DNA of 19,345 nucleotides from an uncultured Oscillospiraceae bacterium (GTDB lineage Bacteria > Bacillota > Clostridia > Oscillospirales > Oscillospiraceae): positions 1 to 19,345 of the forward strand of contig CAKTXB010000007.1 of NCBI GenBank assembly GCA_934630555.1. Reading direction: 5' to 3'. The notes beneath the pieces were generated by a model. That model did no database searches, was not told where the DNA came from, and saw nothing but the letters and a program-made list of their open reading frames with translations. Shown here in pieces: positions 8,924 through 16,391 of the stretch. Each line of letters starts with the position of its first letter. The stretch's first letter is position 1. The position numbers and the translations under genes were made by a program.

Positions 8924-9008
8924 TTGTGAAACAGGGAACGCAATGATGAAACGGCGGCCTGCGGCAGCAGTATTCTGCGGCAGCGCGGAGGGGAAAAGAA
9001 AATTATTC
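8924..9008. other. Spacer upstream of the LacI-family gene
   Basis: No gene or clear element seen here. It leads into the AT-rich promoter region of the regulator. Confidence 0.4.
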
Positions 9009-9041
9009 TTGCGTAAAACAGGCAGCGTATGATAGTATACT
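9009..9041 (+). promoter_or_regulatory. Tentative promoter of the LacI-family regulator
   Basis: TTGCGT (9009-9014) is followed after 18 bp by TAGTAT (9033-9038) with an extended -10 TGA at 9030-9032. TATGAT (9028-9033) and TATACT (9036-9041) overlap but have poorly spaced -35 partners, so the exact -10 is uncertain. Confidence 0.4.
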
Positions 9042-9056
9042 TTTAATAGATTTTTG

Positions 9057-9068
9057 TGTAAATTTACA
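9057..9068. promoter_or_regulatory. Perfect 12-bp palindrome in the regulator leader (candidate operator)
   Basis: TGTAAATTTACA lies between the likely promoter and the ribosome site of the LacI-family gene. Its TAAATTTA core recurs inside TTAAATTTAA at 10176-10185, upstream of the transporter operon. This fits auto-control plus operon control by one regulator, but LacI-family operators normally have a central CG, which is absent here. Confidence 0.3.
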
Positions 9069-9096
9069 TGAAATATGCGTAGCGGGAGGAACGGAT

Positions 9097-10122
9097 ATGG
9101 AAGCACGGCGGCGGAAAAAGGTGACGATGCGGGATGTGGCGGAGCAGGCAGAGGTGTCGATCGCGACGGTGTCGCACGTTATCAACCACACAGCGTCTAT
9201 TTCGGCAGAAACGGCGGAGCGGGTGCGGCAGGCCATTGAAACACTGGGGTACAAGGCCATGCCGCAGGCGGATATGCAGCTGGGAAACCGAACGATCGCA
9301 GTGTTCACACCGGACATTTCCAATGAGTTTTATGCGTGCATTGTGCGCGCGATCTCGGAAGAAGCGTGGCAGAATGGCTACACGGTGACGATCTGCAACA
9401 CAGAGCACCATCACAGGACGGAGATCTTGAACATTCGCAGCCTCATCAAAAACGGTGTGCAGGGGCTCATTTTTTGCGGCGGCGGCACAGACGATGAAGC
9501 ACAGATCCTGGAAGCGGCGAAGGATCTGCCGGTGGTACTGTGCGACCGGAAGATCCCGGGCTCACAGATCGATTCCATTGGAACGAACAATGTGGACATT
9601 ATGAAGCAGCTCATTGGCAAGCTGGTGCGGTTTGGCTATGCGCGCATTGGGTATGTTTCGGAAGATCCCATCATGTCGAATGCCTATGACCGCTATATTG
9701 GGTTTCGGCTGGGGATGGAGGAAAACGGGCTGAAAATCGACCAGTCGATGGTGATTTTGGACCCGACGCTGCGGCTGGACAAAATTGAGGGCGGCAACGC
9801 CGTGATGCAGGCATTTCTGGCGCAGAACCGGCCGCTGCCAGATGTGTTTTTATGCTCCAGCGACCTCATTGCGATAGGCGTGATGGCGGCGCTGCGGCGG
9901 CGGGGCGTGAAGATCCCGCGGGAGGTCGGCGTAGTTGGATTTGACGATATTTCGCTGGCGCGGTATTCCAATCCGCCGCTGACGACCATTGCACAGGATA
10001 TGAAGCAACTGGGGAAAATCAGCGTGCGATCACTGCTTCGGAAGATCGAAGTGCCGAATCAGCCGGCGGAAGAGATCGCGATCGGCGCACGGATCGTGGT
10101 GCGCGATTCGGCGCGCCTGTGA
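9097..10122 (+). CDS. LacI/GalR-family transcriptional regulator
   Basis: The product (341 aa) is the usual length for a LacI/GalR repressor. Residues ~8-55 hold the N-terminal helix-turn-helix and hinge (VTMRDVAEQAEVSIATVSHV), with the typical ATVSHVIN recognition helix. From ~67 the sugar-binding core begins (TIAVFTPDISNEFYACIVR). Later core motifs are DRKIPG, the VFLCSSDLIAIGVMAAL stretch and VGVVGFDDISLARYSNPPLTT, all family hallmarks of the periplasmic-binding-protein-like effector domain. The ATG at 9097 has GGGAGGA (9084-9090) 6 nt upstream. It lies 200 bp before a sugar ABC importer in the same direction, so it very likely controls that operon. The effector is unknown; rhamnose or a derivative is inferred from rhaA downstream. 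No terminator is visible after its TGA. Confidence 0.93.
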   Translation: MEARRRKKVTMRDVAEQAEVSIATVSHVINHTASISAETAERVRQAIETLGYKAMPQADMQLGNRTIAVFTPDISNEFYACIVRAISEEAWQNGYTVTICNTEHHHRTEILNIRSLIKNGVQGLIFCGGGTDDEAQILEAAKDLPVVLCDRKIPGSQIDSIGTNNVDIMKQLIGKLVRFGYARIGYVSEDPIMSNAYDRYIGFRLGMEENGLKIDQSMVILDPTLRLDKIEGGNAVMQAFLAQNRPLPDVFLCSSDLIAIGVMAALRRRGVKIPREVGVVGFDDISLARYSNPPLTTIAQDMKQLGKISVRSLLRKIEVPNQPAEEIAIGARIVVRDSARL

Positions 10123-10142
10123 GCGTGTGGGTGATGTCCACA

Positions 10143-10243
10143 AATTTGCATTTGTAAAACTGTGCAAATTGTAAGTTAAATTTAAACAAAAATTGTGTGA
10201 TTTGCTTAAAATTATTTAAATTAAGCGAATTGTGGAAAGTTGA
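10143..10243. promoter_or_regulatory. AT-rich control region of the transporter operon with several inverted repeats
   Basis: Three symmetric elements are visible. AATTTGCA (10143-10150) pairs with TGCAAATT (10163-10170). TTAAATTTAA (10176-10185) is a perfect palindrome. TTTGCTTAA (10201-10209) faces TTAAGCGAA (10221-10229) with one mismatch. GCAAA-type half-sites recur, and a GATTTGCT (10199-10206)/AGCAAATC (10295-10302) pair spans the promoter. They are candidate sites for the upstream LacI-family regulator or another sugar regulator; which, if any, is bound cannot be read from sequence. A second possible promoter, TTGTGT (10193-10198)/TTAAAT (10216-10221), overlaps them. Confidence 0.4.
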
Positions 10244-10272
10244 TTGCGTTTCAAGGATCTGCTCGATATTCT
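10244..10272 (+). promoter_or_regulatory. Candidate sigma-A promoter of the sugar importer/rhaA operon
   Basis: TTGCGT (10244-10249), 17-bp spacer, TATTCT (10267-10272), about 50 nt before the binding-protein start codon. The -35 hexamer matches the one used by the MBL-fold gene at 17720. It sits just downstream of the inverted repeats, a good position for repression. Confidence 0.55.
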
Positions 10273-10322
10273 AAAATTGTTCATCGGAACGGTGAGCAAA
10301 TCAAATACGGGAGGAACTTGAA

Positions 10323-11399
10323 ATGAAAAAGACCCTGGCACTGCTTCTGGCGGTTTTGATGATCGCCTGTATGCTGAGCGCGTGCAGCAGCACGGATACC
10401 GCGGCACCGGCCGCCGAAGCCAAGACAGAAGATGCAGCACAGAGCGCACAGACAGAAACCCCGGCGGCGGAAGCCCCGGCTGACACGGCTGCCCCGGCGG
10501 ACACGACCAAAGCGCCGGAGGGTATGGTTCTGGGCTATATCAACTATACCGATGCGCTGGACACGCCGATGCGCTTCCACAAGGGCGTGGAAAAGGTGTG
10601 CGAAGAGAATGGCATCAAGGTGTTGTATGCAGAAGCTTCCGGCAGTGAAACGGAAATGATGGCGGCGTGCGACAACTTCATTTTGCAGGGCGCGGACATC
10701 ATTGTGGACAGCAACTGGAACGTGGCCGGCGGCTCGGCGCTGGTGCAGAAGTGCAACGATGCGGGCATTCCGCTCATTTCCATTGACACACTGTATGAGG
10801 GCGAAAACTCCTACTTTGTGGGTGTTGACAACGACTTTGCCGGCTATACGGCAGGTGAGGCCGCTGCAAAGTACATTGAGAAGAAGTTTGGCGGCAAGGT
10901 CGATAACGTGGTGGTTTCCTACTCGGCAAACCTGGAAAGCATCAATGGCCGGACGACGAATGCGGTGGCGGCCATCCGGGATGCCGGTATCGACGTGCCG
11001 GAGGACCACTATTTTGAGCTGGAATGCGGAAACGGCGACGCCACGCAGATGGCCAAGCAGCAGATGACTGACTGGCTGACGGCACATCCCACTGGAACGG
11101 TGGCGGTCGTTGCGGGCAACAACGAAATGGGCTTGGGCTTCCAGGCAGCGATTGAGAGCCAGAACCGGCAGGATGACTGCATTCTTGTGAGTAACGGTCT
11201 GGACGCCAATGTGGAAGCCATTATGGAGTCTGGCAGCGAACTGTGGGTCGCGGCTGTGGACTATATGCCGGATTACTACGGCGATACGCTTGTGCCGCTG
11301 GCCATTCAGCTGGTGAACGGCGAACGGCCCAGTGAGATCATGCACTATGTGCAGATCCGGTACATTGACGGCGACAACTTCAGCGAGATCTACGGCTGA
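10323..11399 (+). CDS. Sugar ABC transporter substrate-binding lipoprotein (RbsB-like, type 1 periplasmic fold)
   Basis: The product (358 aa) captures sugar outside the cell and delivers it to the permease encoded two genes downstream. The signal peptide ends in the lipobox LSAC, with Cys21 as the lipid-modified residue. Residues ~22-64 are an Ala/Pro/Thr/Glu-rich, low-complexity linker that spaces the domain off the membrane. The sugar-binding domain starts near GMVLGYINYTDALDTPMRFHKGV and shows pentose/hexose-binding family features such as ADIIVDSNWN, GIPLISIDTLYEGENSYFVGVDNDFAGYTAGE and the C-terminal SNGLDANVEAIMESG region. GGGAGGA (10309-10315) lies 7 nt before the ATG. First gene of the operon. 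The ligand is not determined; rhamnose is inferred from rhaA in the same unit. Confidence 0.92.
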   Translation: MKKTLALLLAVLMIACMLSACSSTDTAAPAAEAKTEDAAQSAQTETPAAEAPADTAAPADTTKAPEGMVLGYINYTDALDTPMRFHKGVEKVCEENGIKVLYAEASGSETEMMAACDNFILQGADIIVDSNWNVAGGSALVQKCNDAGIPLISIDTLYEGENSYFVGVDNDFAGYTAGEAAAKYIEKKFGGKVDNVVVSYSANLESINGRTTNAVAAIRDAGIDVPEDHYFELECGNGDATQMAKQQMTDWLTAHPTGTVAVVAGNNEMGLGFQAAIESQNRQDDCILVSNGLDANVEAIMESGSELWVAAVDYMPDYYGDTLVPLAIQLVNGERPSEIMHYVQIRYIDGDNFSEIYG

Positions 11400-11420
11400 T
11401 CGGTTTGCCGGAGGGCAGGC

Positions 11421-11452
11421 GGCGCGCTCGAAGAAAAGGGCGCGCCCCTTTT
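11421..11452 (+). terminator. Intra-operon attenuator-like hairpin between binding protein and ATPase
   Basis: GGCGCGC (11421-11427) pairs with GCGCGCC (11440-11446) around a 12-nt loop, then CC and TTTT (11449-11452). The short U-run and lack of a strong new promoter suggest partial termination or 3'-end protection. This would give more binding protein than ATPase and permease, a common arrangement in ABC importer operons. Confidence 0.55.
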
Positions 11453-11485
11453 ATAATCTGATTTGTATAAAAAGGAGGAAGCACC

Positions 11486-12976
11486 GTGGTATTGCGCATG
11501 GAACATATCTCAAAGGAGTTTCCGGGCGTGAAGGCATTGGACGACGTCAGCCTGCACATGGACGCCGGGGATGTTCTGGCACTGGTCGGTGAAAACGGCG
11601 CGGGCAAATCGACGCTGATGAAGATCTTGTCAGGCGCTTATCGGGCGGACGCGGGCGAGATCTATCTGGATGAGCAGCACATGACGTATCAGAAGCCGGC
11701 AGAGGCGATGGATGCGGGCATTCGCATTATTTATCAGGAGCTCAACAACCTGCCGCATATGAGCGTGGCGGAAAATATTTTTCTGGGCAGCTGGCCTAAG
11801 AACAGGCTGGGGCAGATCGACTATGCCAAAATGAAGGCCGATTGCACGATGCTGCTGGAGCGCGTGTCGTTGGATGTGGATCCGTTCTGTCCAGTGGAGC
11901 GGCTGTCGGTTGCACAGAAGCAGCTGGTGGAGATCGCAAAGGCATTGTCCGGCACGTGTAAGGTGCTGGTGATGGACGAGCCGACGTCGTCACTGAACGA
12001 AACGGAAACGCAGAACCTGTTCAAGATCATTCGTACCCTGTCAGCGGAGGGGAAGGCCATTATTTATATTTCCCACCGCATGGAGGAAATTTTCAGCATT
12101 GCGAACAAGGTGCAGGTCATGCGCGACGGCAGGCTGGTGGGCGTTTCGGATATGGACAAAATCACGCGGGAGGAAATCATCCACATGATGGTGGGCCGCG
12201 AGATCGTGGATATGTATCCGAAAATTGAAACAGAGCACGGCGACGTGGCGCTGGAGGTACGGGGGCTTACAAACAGCGTGATCAAGAACGTGAGCTTTCA
12301 GGTGCGGCGCGGCGAAATTCTGGGTCTGTTTGGCCTGATGGGCGCGGGGCGCACGAATATTCTGGAGGCGATTTTCGGCGTGCGGAATCTGGATGCAGGC
12401 GAGATCCTGATTGGCGGCAGGCCGGTCACGATCGCCTCGCCGCAGCAGGCTATGGCGCGCAAAATCGCGTATCTGCCGAGTGAGCGAAAGCTGGATGGGC
12501 TGCTGCTGGACCACTCAGTGGCGGACAATATCATTCTGGCCAGCATTGATTCGCGGCTGGGCACGCTCAAGCTGAACCTGAAAAAGGAAAACAGCATTGC
12601 AGACAAGTGGATCAAGGAGCTTTCCATCAAAACGCCCGGCAAGTCGGCGGAGGTGCAGAACCTGTCCGGCGGCAACCAACAGAAGGTGGTACTGGCAAAG
12701 GCGTTGGAAACGGAACCGGAGATCCTGCTGCTGAACGAGCCGACGCGCGGCATTGATGTGGGCGCGAAGATCGAGATCTACAACCTGATTGAGCAGCTTT
12801 GCGCAAAGGGGATCGCGGTGGTGATGATCTCTTCGGAAATTCCGGAGATCATGGGCATCGCGGACCGCATTGTGGTCGTGTGCGAAGGGCGCGTGACGGG
12901 CGAGCTGGCGCGTGCAGAATTTACGTCGGAAAAAATGATGAGCTATGCCATTGGAGGAGAAGAAGTATGCAGATGA
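11486..12976 (+). CDS. Sugar ABC transporter ATP-binding protein with two ABC domains (RbsA/MglA type)
   Basis: This is the energising subunit of a CUT2-class sugar importer (496 aa). The GTG at 11486 is chosen because AAAGGAGG (11471-11478) is correctly spaced; the next ATG (11498) is too far. In domain 1, Walker A is GENGAGKS at 35-42, the signature loop is degenerate (LSVAQKQ at 140-146) and Walker B is VLVMDE at 160-165. In domain 2, the P-loop is G-LMGA-G-RT (283-290) with Arg in place of Lys, the signature is canonical (LSGGNQQ, 393-399) and Walker B has Asn417 (LLLNEP) where Asp is usual. One good and one weakened nucleotide site is typical of this family. It overlaps the permease start by 10 nt, so the two are translationally coupled. 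Confidence 0.95.
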   Translation: MVLRMEHISKEFPGVKALDDVSLHMDAGDVLALVGENGAGKSTLMKILSGAYRADAGEIYLDEQHMTYQKPAEAMDAGIRIIYQELNNLPHMSVAENIFLGSWPKNRLGQIDYAKMKADCTMLLERVSLDVDPFCPVERLSVAQKQLVEIAKALSGTCKVLVMDEPTSSLNETETQNLFKIIRTLSAEGKAIIYISHRMEEIFSIANKVQVMRDGRLVGVSDMDKITREEIIHMMVGREIVDMYPKIETEHGDVALEVRGLTNSVIKNVSFQVRRGEILGLFGLMGAGRTNILEAIFGVRNLDAGEILIGGRPVTIASPQQAMARKIAYLPSERKLDGLLLDHSVADNIILASIDSRLGTLKLNLKKENSIADKWIKELSIKTPGKSAEVQNLSGGNQQKVVLAKALETEPEILLLNEPTRGIDVGAKIEIYNLIEQLCAKGIAVVMISSEIPEIMGIADRIVVVCEGRVTGELARAEFTSEKMMSYAIGGEEVCR

Positions 12977-13935
12977 AACTGAAAAAGACTGCCTCAGGCA
13001 GCACGTCGGTGAGCCTGGCGATCGCACTGGCGATCGCGGCGGTGATTTTTACTGTGGTATCTCCGAACCATGTGTTCTTATCCGTGAAGAATTTTTCAAA
13101 TATTCTGGTCAACTGTTCCATCACGGCCATTATGGCGGCCGGCTCAACGGTGGCCATGCTGCTGGGCGGCATGGATATTTCACAGTATGCCATTGCAACG
13201 CTGGGCAGCTGCACAGCGGCGATGATGATCGAAAAAGGAATGCCGTTTGGCGCGGCCATTGTGATGATGCTGCTGGTGTGCGTGGCCTGCGGCGCGGTGA
13301 ACGGTTTTTTGGTGGCGTGCCTGAAAATCCCGGCGGTCGTGACGACGATGGGCACGATGCAGATTTTCCGCGGCATTGCATATCTGGCAACGGATGCGCG
13401 GACAATCATGATCTTAAACCCGGCGTATCTGGTGGTGGGGCGGTCGTACATTTTTGGCATGATCCCGGTGTCGATCCTGCTGATGGCGTTTGTGTATCTG
13501 GTGACGTTTTATATCCTCAAGTACACGAGCTTTGGCCGAAAGGTATTTTCGGTGGGCGGCAACAAGCAGGCAAGCTATCTCAGCGGCATTTCGGCAACGA
13601 AAATTCAGTTCGGCGCCATGATGTATAGTGCGGTGTGCGCGGGTATCGGCGGCTTTTTGCTGTCGTCGCAGACGGGAGCCGCCATCCCGTCGTCGGGTGC
13701 AGGCAGTGAGATGTCCATTTTGACGGGCGTGATTTTGGGCGGCATCAGCCTGTCGGGCGGCAAGGGCAAGATCTCCGGCACGATCTTGGGCGTGCTGGTG
13801 GTTGCTGTGGTGAAAAACGGTCTGACGCTCTGCAACGTGAACGCGTTCATTCAGATGATCGTGGAAGGTACGATCCTGGCTGTGGCTGTGTTCCTGGATC
13901 TGGTGCGGAACGGTGCGTATAGGAAGGCAAACTGA
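12967..13935 (+). CDS. Sugar ABC transporter permease (RbsC type, BPD_transp_2 family)
   Basis: This hydrophobic membrane subunit (322 aa) forms the sugar channel with the preceding ATPase. About eight to ten membrane segments are visible, beginning with the stretch after SVSLAIALAIAAVIF. Family motifs are ILVNCSITAIMAAGSTVAML, GGMDIS (the GGIDLS-like motif), IPAVVTTMGTMQIFRGIAY, the cytoplasmic GGNKQASYLSGI loop that contacts the ATPase, and ILTGVILGGISLSGGKG. The ATG at 12967 has GGAGG (12953-12957) 9 nt upstream; the alternative ATG at 12973 is less well placed. Only one permease gene is present, so the channel is probably a homodimer, as in ribose importers, unlike rhizobial rhamnose importers with two permeases. 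Confidence 0.93.
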   Translation: MQMKLKKTASGSTSVSLAIALAIAAVIFTVVSPNHVFLSVKNFSNILVNCSITAIMAAGSTVAMLLGGMDISQYAIATLGSCTAAMMIEKGMPFGAAIVMMLLVCVACGAVNGFLVACLKIPAVVTTMGTMQIFRGIAYLATDARTIMILNPAYLVVGRSYIFGMIPVSILLMAFVYLVTFYILKYTSFGRKVFSVGGNKQASYLSGISATKIQFGAMMYSAVCAGIGGFLLSSQTGAAIPSSGAGSEMSILTGVILGGISLSGGKGKISGTILGVLVVAVVKNGLTLCNVNAFIQMIVEGTILAVAVFLDLVRNGAYRKAN

Positions 13936-13959
13936 TTTTTGAAACAGGAGGCAGATACC

Positions 13960-14760
13960 ATGGCATGTAATGCGGAACAACAGTTTGCGGTGCGGTTCAA
14001 TTTGCAGAAGATGGGGCCGCTTGGCATTGCGGACGATGATTATCGCCGGGTGGCGATGGCAGTGGACAGCACGGAGGCGGATGTACGGGAGATGTGTGAA
14101 GGCTTTCACCGGCAGAACCGGCGCGTGGCAGAGGAGCTGGGGATCCACGGTGGGCTGACGGACAGGCCGGTACGCATCTGCTTCATCGGCGATTCCATTA
14201 CAAGTGAGCGGACGAGCTACATGAACATCCTGCGTGACGGGTTGGCGGAGGACAGAACTATTGAGATTCTGGACTTTGCCATTTCGGGCTGGCAGACCTC
14301 AAACGTCATTTTTGAGTTTGAGGGGCAGGTGCCGGCATTCCGGCCGGATGTGGTGCACATGATGATCGGCACGAACGACGCGCGCAACGCGCGACCGGGC
14401 ACAGACGGCAGCACAGCCAGCCTTGCCGGGTATCGGCGAAATATAGAGCAGATCTTGACGCTGCTTGCAGATACGGGCGCGCAGGTGGTCATTTCGACCG
14501 TACCGCCCACGCAGGTGTCCGCACCGCTGGAAAATGGTGTTGTGCCGGTTTGGGAATGGCGCGCGTTCAACGAGATCCTGCGTGACGTTGCGGCAAAACA
14601 TGGCATTTTGCTCCATGACATGGAGCAGACGCTGGTGGCGGAGCTGGACAAGATCATCGACGTGTTTGATCATGTGCATCTAAATGCGTATGGCCAGCGG
14701 CTGATGGCGCAGGGCGTTTACGCGGCGCTGAAAAAGCTGCTTGCAGACAAGGAGAGGTGA
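13960..14760 (+). CDS. SGNH/GDSL-family hydrolase 1 (predicted cytoplasmic esterase)
   Basis: The product (266 aa) is a predicted carbohydrate or acyl esterase. The ATG at 13960 follows AGGAGG (13946-13951) by 8 nt; a TTG at 13939 is ignored. There is no signal peptide, so it should act in the cytoplasm on imported material. All four SGNH blocks are visible: GDSIT with nucleophile Ser79, Gly110 in ISGW, GTND with Asn139, and DHVHLN with Asp237 and His240. Residues ~1-65 form an N-terminal extension, including RFNLQKMGPLGIADDDYRR, that is shared with hydrolase 2 but not hydrolase 3. The gene starts 24 nt after the permease and is followed 4 nt later by hydrolase 2. Substrate unknown; acetyl groups on rhamnose or rhamnogalacturonan fragments are a reasonable guess. 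Confidence 0.88.
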   Translation: MACNAEQQFAVRFNLQKMGPLGIADDDYRRVAMAVDSTEADVREMCEGFHRQNRRVAEELGIHGGLTDRPVRICFIGDSITSERTSYMNILRDGLAEDRTIEILDFAISGWQTSNVIFEFEGQVPAFRPDVVHMMIGTNDARNARPGTDGSTASLAGYRRNIEQILTLLADTGAQVVISTVPPTQVSAPLENGVVPVWEWRAFNEILRDVAAKHGILLHDMEQTLVAELDKIIDVFDHVHLNAYGQRLMAQGVYAALKKLLADKER

Positions 14761-14764
14761 CGGT

Positions 14765-15586
14765 ATGGGCGAAGCGGCACAGATGGATTATTTCTTCAAT
14801 TTCAAGTTCAACCTGCACAAGTCGCTGCTGCCGATCGGCATTGACGACCATGACTATAAGCGGCTGGAAGCGGTCTATGGCGTGGACGAGGCCTGGATGC
14901 AGCAGGCGGTGGAAACCATTGCGGCCAGCAACCGGGCGCAGGCGGCGCAGTTGGCGACACGATTTGATTTGCGAAAGCTGGATGCAAAGCCGCTGAAGAT
15001 CGCATTTTTTGGCGATTCCATCACAAGCGACCGACAGAGCTATTTGAACGTGCTGAAAACGGCAACGGCGGAGTTTGTAAATCTGACGCTGGTGGACATG
15101 GCCATTTCGGCGCACAAGTCAGGCGATCTGTTTACGGCGCTCTATCCGGGCATGATCGGCGAGCATGCGGACATTGCGCACATCATGATCGGTACAAACG
15201 ACGTGCGGCAGATGGATGATGCGCAGCGGCTGTTCCACACGAGCCCGGAGGAGTATGAGAAAAACGTGGACTATGTGGTATCACAGCTGGTGCAGGATGG
15301 CACGCAGGTCATTTTGACGACGATCCCGCCGTTTTGCGAAGAGAAAGTAACACGTGGGTTTGCAGGCTGCCGGGCACTGTTTTGCGAGCAGAGCCGTGTG
15401 CTGTTTAACGGTATTCTGGAAAGGATCGCAGTGCGGCATGGCGTACTGCTCAATCGGATGGACACGCGGTATGCGCCTCATGCAGTCGCGGATCTGACGC
15501 TGGACGATGGGATCCATCTGAATGCGGCAGGGCAGGCACTGCTGGCGCAGGGCGTGGTGGACGCCATCATGCAGCTGGTAGACTAA
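14765..15586 (+). CDS. SGNH/GDSL-family hydrolase 2 (diverged paralogue of hydrolase 1)
   Basis: The product is 273 aa with no signal peptide. The ATG at 14765 has AAGGAGAGG (14750-14758) upstream, placed across the end of hydrolase 1; the genes are 4 nt apart and probably coupled. The N-terminal region (FKFNLHKSLLPIGIDDHDYKR) aligns with that of hydrolase 1, which suggests tandem duplication and divergence. Catalytic blocks are GDSIT (Ser85), GTND (Asn145) and DDGIHLN (Asp248, His251). The block II glycine is replaced by Ala116 (AISA against AISG in the paralogue); this position donates a backbone NH to the oxyanion hole, so activity may survive. It is likely an acyl esterase, with specificity differing from hydrolase 1. 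Confidence 0.87.
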   Translation: MGEAAQMDYFFNFKFNLHKSLLPIGIDDHDYKRLEAVYGVDEAWMQQAVETIAASNRAQAAQLATRFDLRKLDAKPLKIAFFGDSITSDRQSYLNVLKTATAEFVNLTLVDMAISAHKSGDLFTALYPGMIGEHADIAHIMIGTNDVRQMDDAQRLFHTSPEEYEKNVDYVVSQLVQDGTQVILTTIPPFCEEKVTRGFAGCRALFCEQSRVLFNGILERIAVRHGVLLNRMDTRYAPHAVADLTLDDGIHLNAAGQALLAQGVVDAIMQLVD

Positions 15587-15601
15587 GAAAGGAGCACGGT
15601 G

Positions 15602-16327
15602 ATGAAGTTTGTAGAAAAGCTGGTGGCGCGCGGGCAGGACAACTGGAATGCGCCGACGGCGTCGATCGCGTTTTTGGGCGACAGCGTGACGCAGGGCTGC
15701 TTTGAGATCTACACGGACGCAAAAGGCGAGATCGTTCCCGTGTTTGACCAGTCGGCTGCGTATGAAGCGGACTTTGCACGGATCTTCTCTGTGTTGTTCC
15801 CCAATGCGCCGCTGACGATTTTAAACGCGGGTGTGAGCGGAAGCAACGCTGTGCATGGGCTGGAACGGCTGCGGCGTGATGTGCTGCCGATGCGGCCGGA
15901 TCTGACAGTGGTGTGCTTTGCGCTGAATGATTCAGCAAATGGCCTGCAGGGCCTGCATACATACACAGCAGCGCTGCGGGAGATTTTTGACACGCTGCGT
16001 GAAAATGGGCTGGAAGCGCTGTTTTTAACGCCGAACATGATGGCGACGGAGGTGGACTGCCATATGCAGCCTGGTGTTATCCGCGATGCGGCAGAGATGT
16101 GCGTAGGCGTGCAGAACACGGGCGTGTTGGATGCATATATTGACGCGGCGCGAGCGCTTTGCGCGGAGCACGGCGTGCCGGTGTGTGACTGCTACGCCAT
16201 CTGGAAACGGCTGCACGCGCTTGGCGTAGACACGAATGCATTGCTGTCAAACCAGATAAACCACCCAATACGGGAGATGAATTGGTTGTTTGCCTGTGAA
16301 CTGACAAAGTGCATTCTGGCACTCTGA
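15602..16327 (+). CDS. SGNH/GDSL-family hydrolase 3 (different subfamily, no acidic residue at the usual triad position)
   Basis: The product is 241 aa with no signal peptide. The ATG at 15602 lies 7 nt after AAAGGAG (15588-15594); a GTG directly before it (15599) is possible but closer than ideal. It is only distantly related to hydrolases 1 and 2 and lacks their N-terminal extension. Blocks seen are FLGDSVTQG (Ser28), AGVSGSNA (Gly80), ALND (Asn109) and SNQINHPIREMNWLFA with His221. The residue three before the catalytic His, normally Asp in SGNH enzymes, is Gln218. The NHP context resembles GDSL relatives that may rely on a Ser-His dyad. It sits 15 nt after hydrolase 2 and 64 nt before rhaA, within the same operon. 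Predicted cytoplasmic deacylase; substrate unknown. Confidence 0.85.
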   Translation: MKFVEKLVARGQDNWNAPTASIAFLGDSVTQGCFEIYTDAKGEIVPVFDQSAAYEADFARIFSVLFPNAPLTILNAGVSGSNAVHGLERLRRDVLPMRPDLTVVCFALNDSANGLQGLHTYTAALREIFDTLRENGLEALFLTPNMMATEVDCHMQPGVIRDAAEMCVGVQNTGVLDAYIDAARALCAEHGVPVCDCYAIWKRLHALGVDTNALLSNQINHPIREMNWLFACELTKCILAL

Positions 16328-16391
16328 CGGGCAGCGGAAGAACGTCCTATTCTATGAGAAAGGCGGCCGGAAACGGCTGGTGTGGTGCAAT

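Noticed and set aside
8671..8943. A 90-codon minus-strand frame across the dispersed repeat and flanking hairpin
   Set aside because: It reads through a terminator hairpin and the hairpins of the repeat. The protein-like look follows from the repeat being present in many copies (such frames are often annotated as hypothetical), and no ribosome site is seen.
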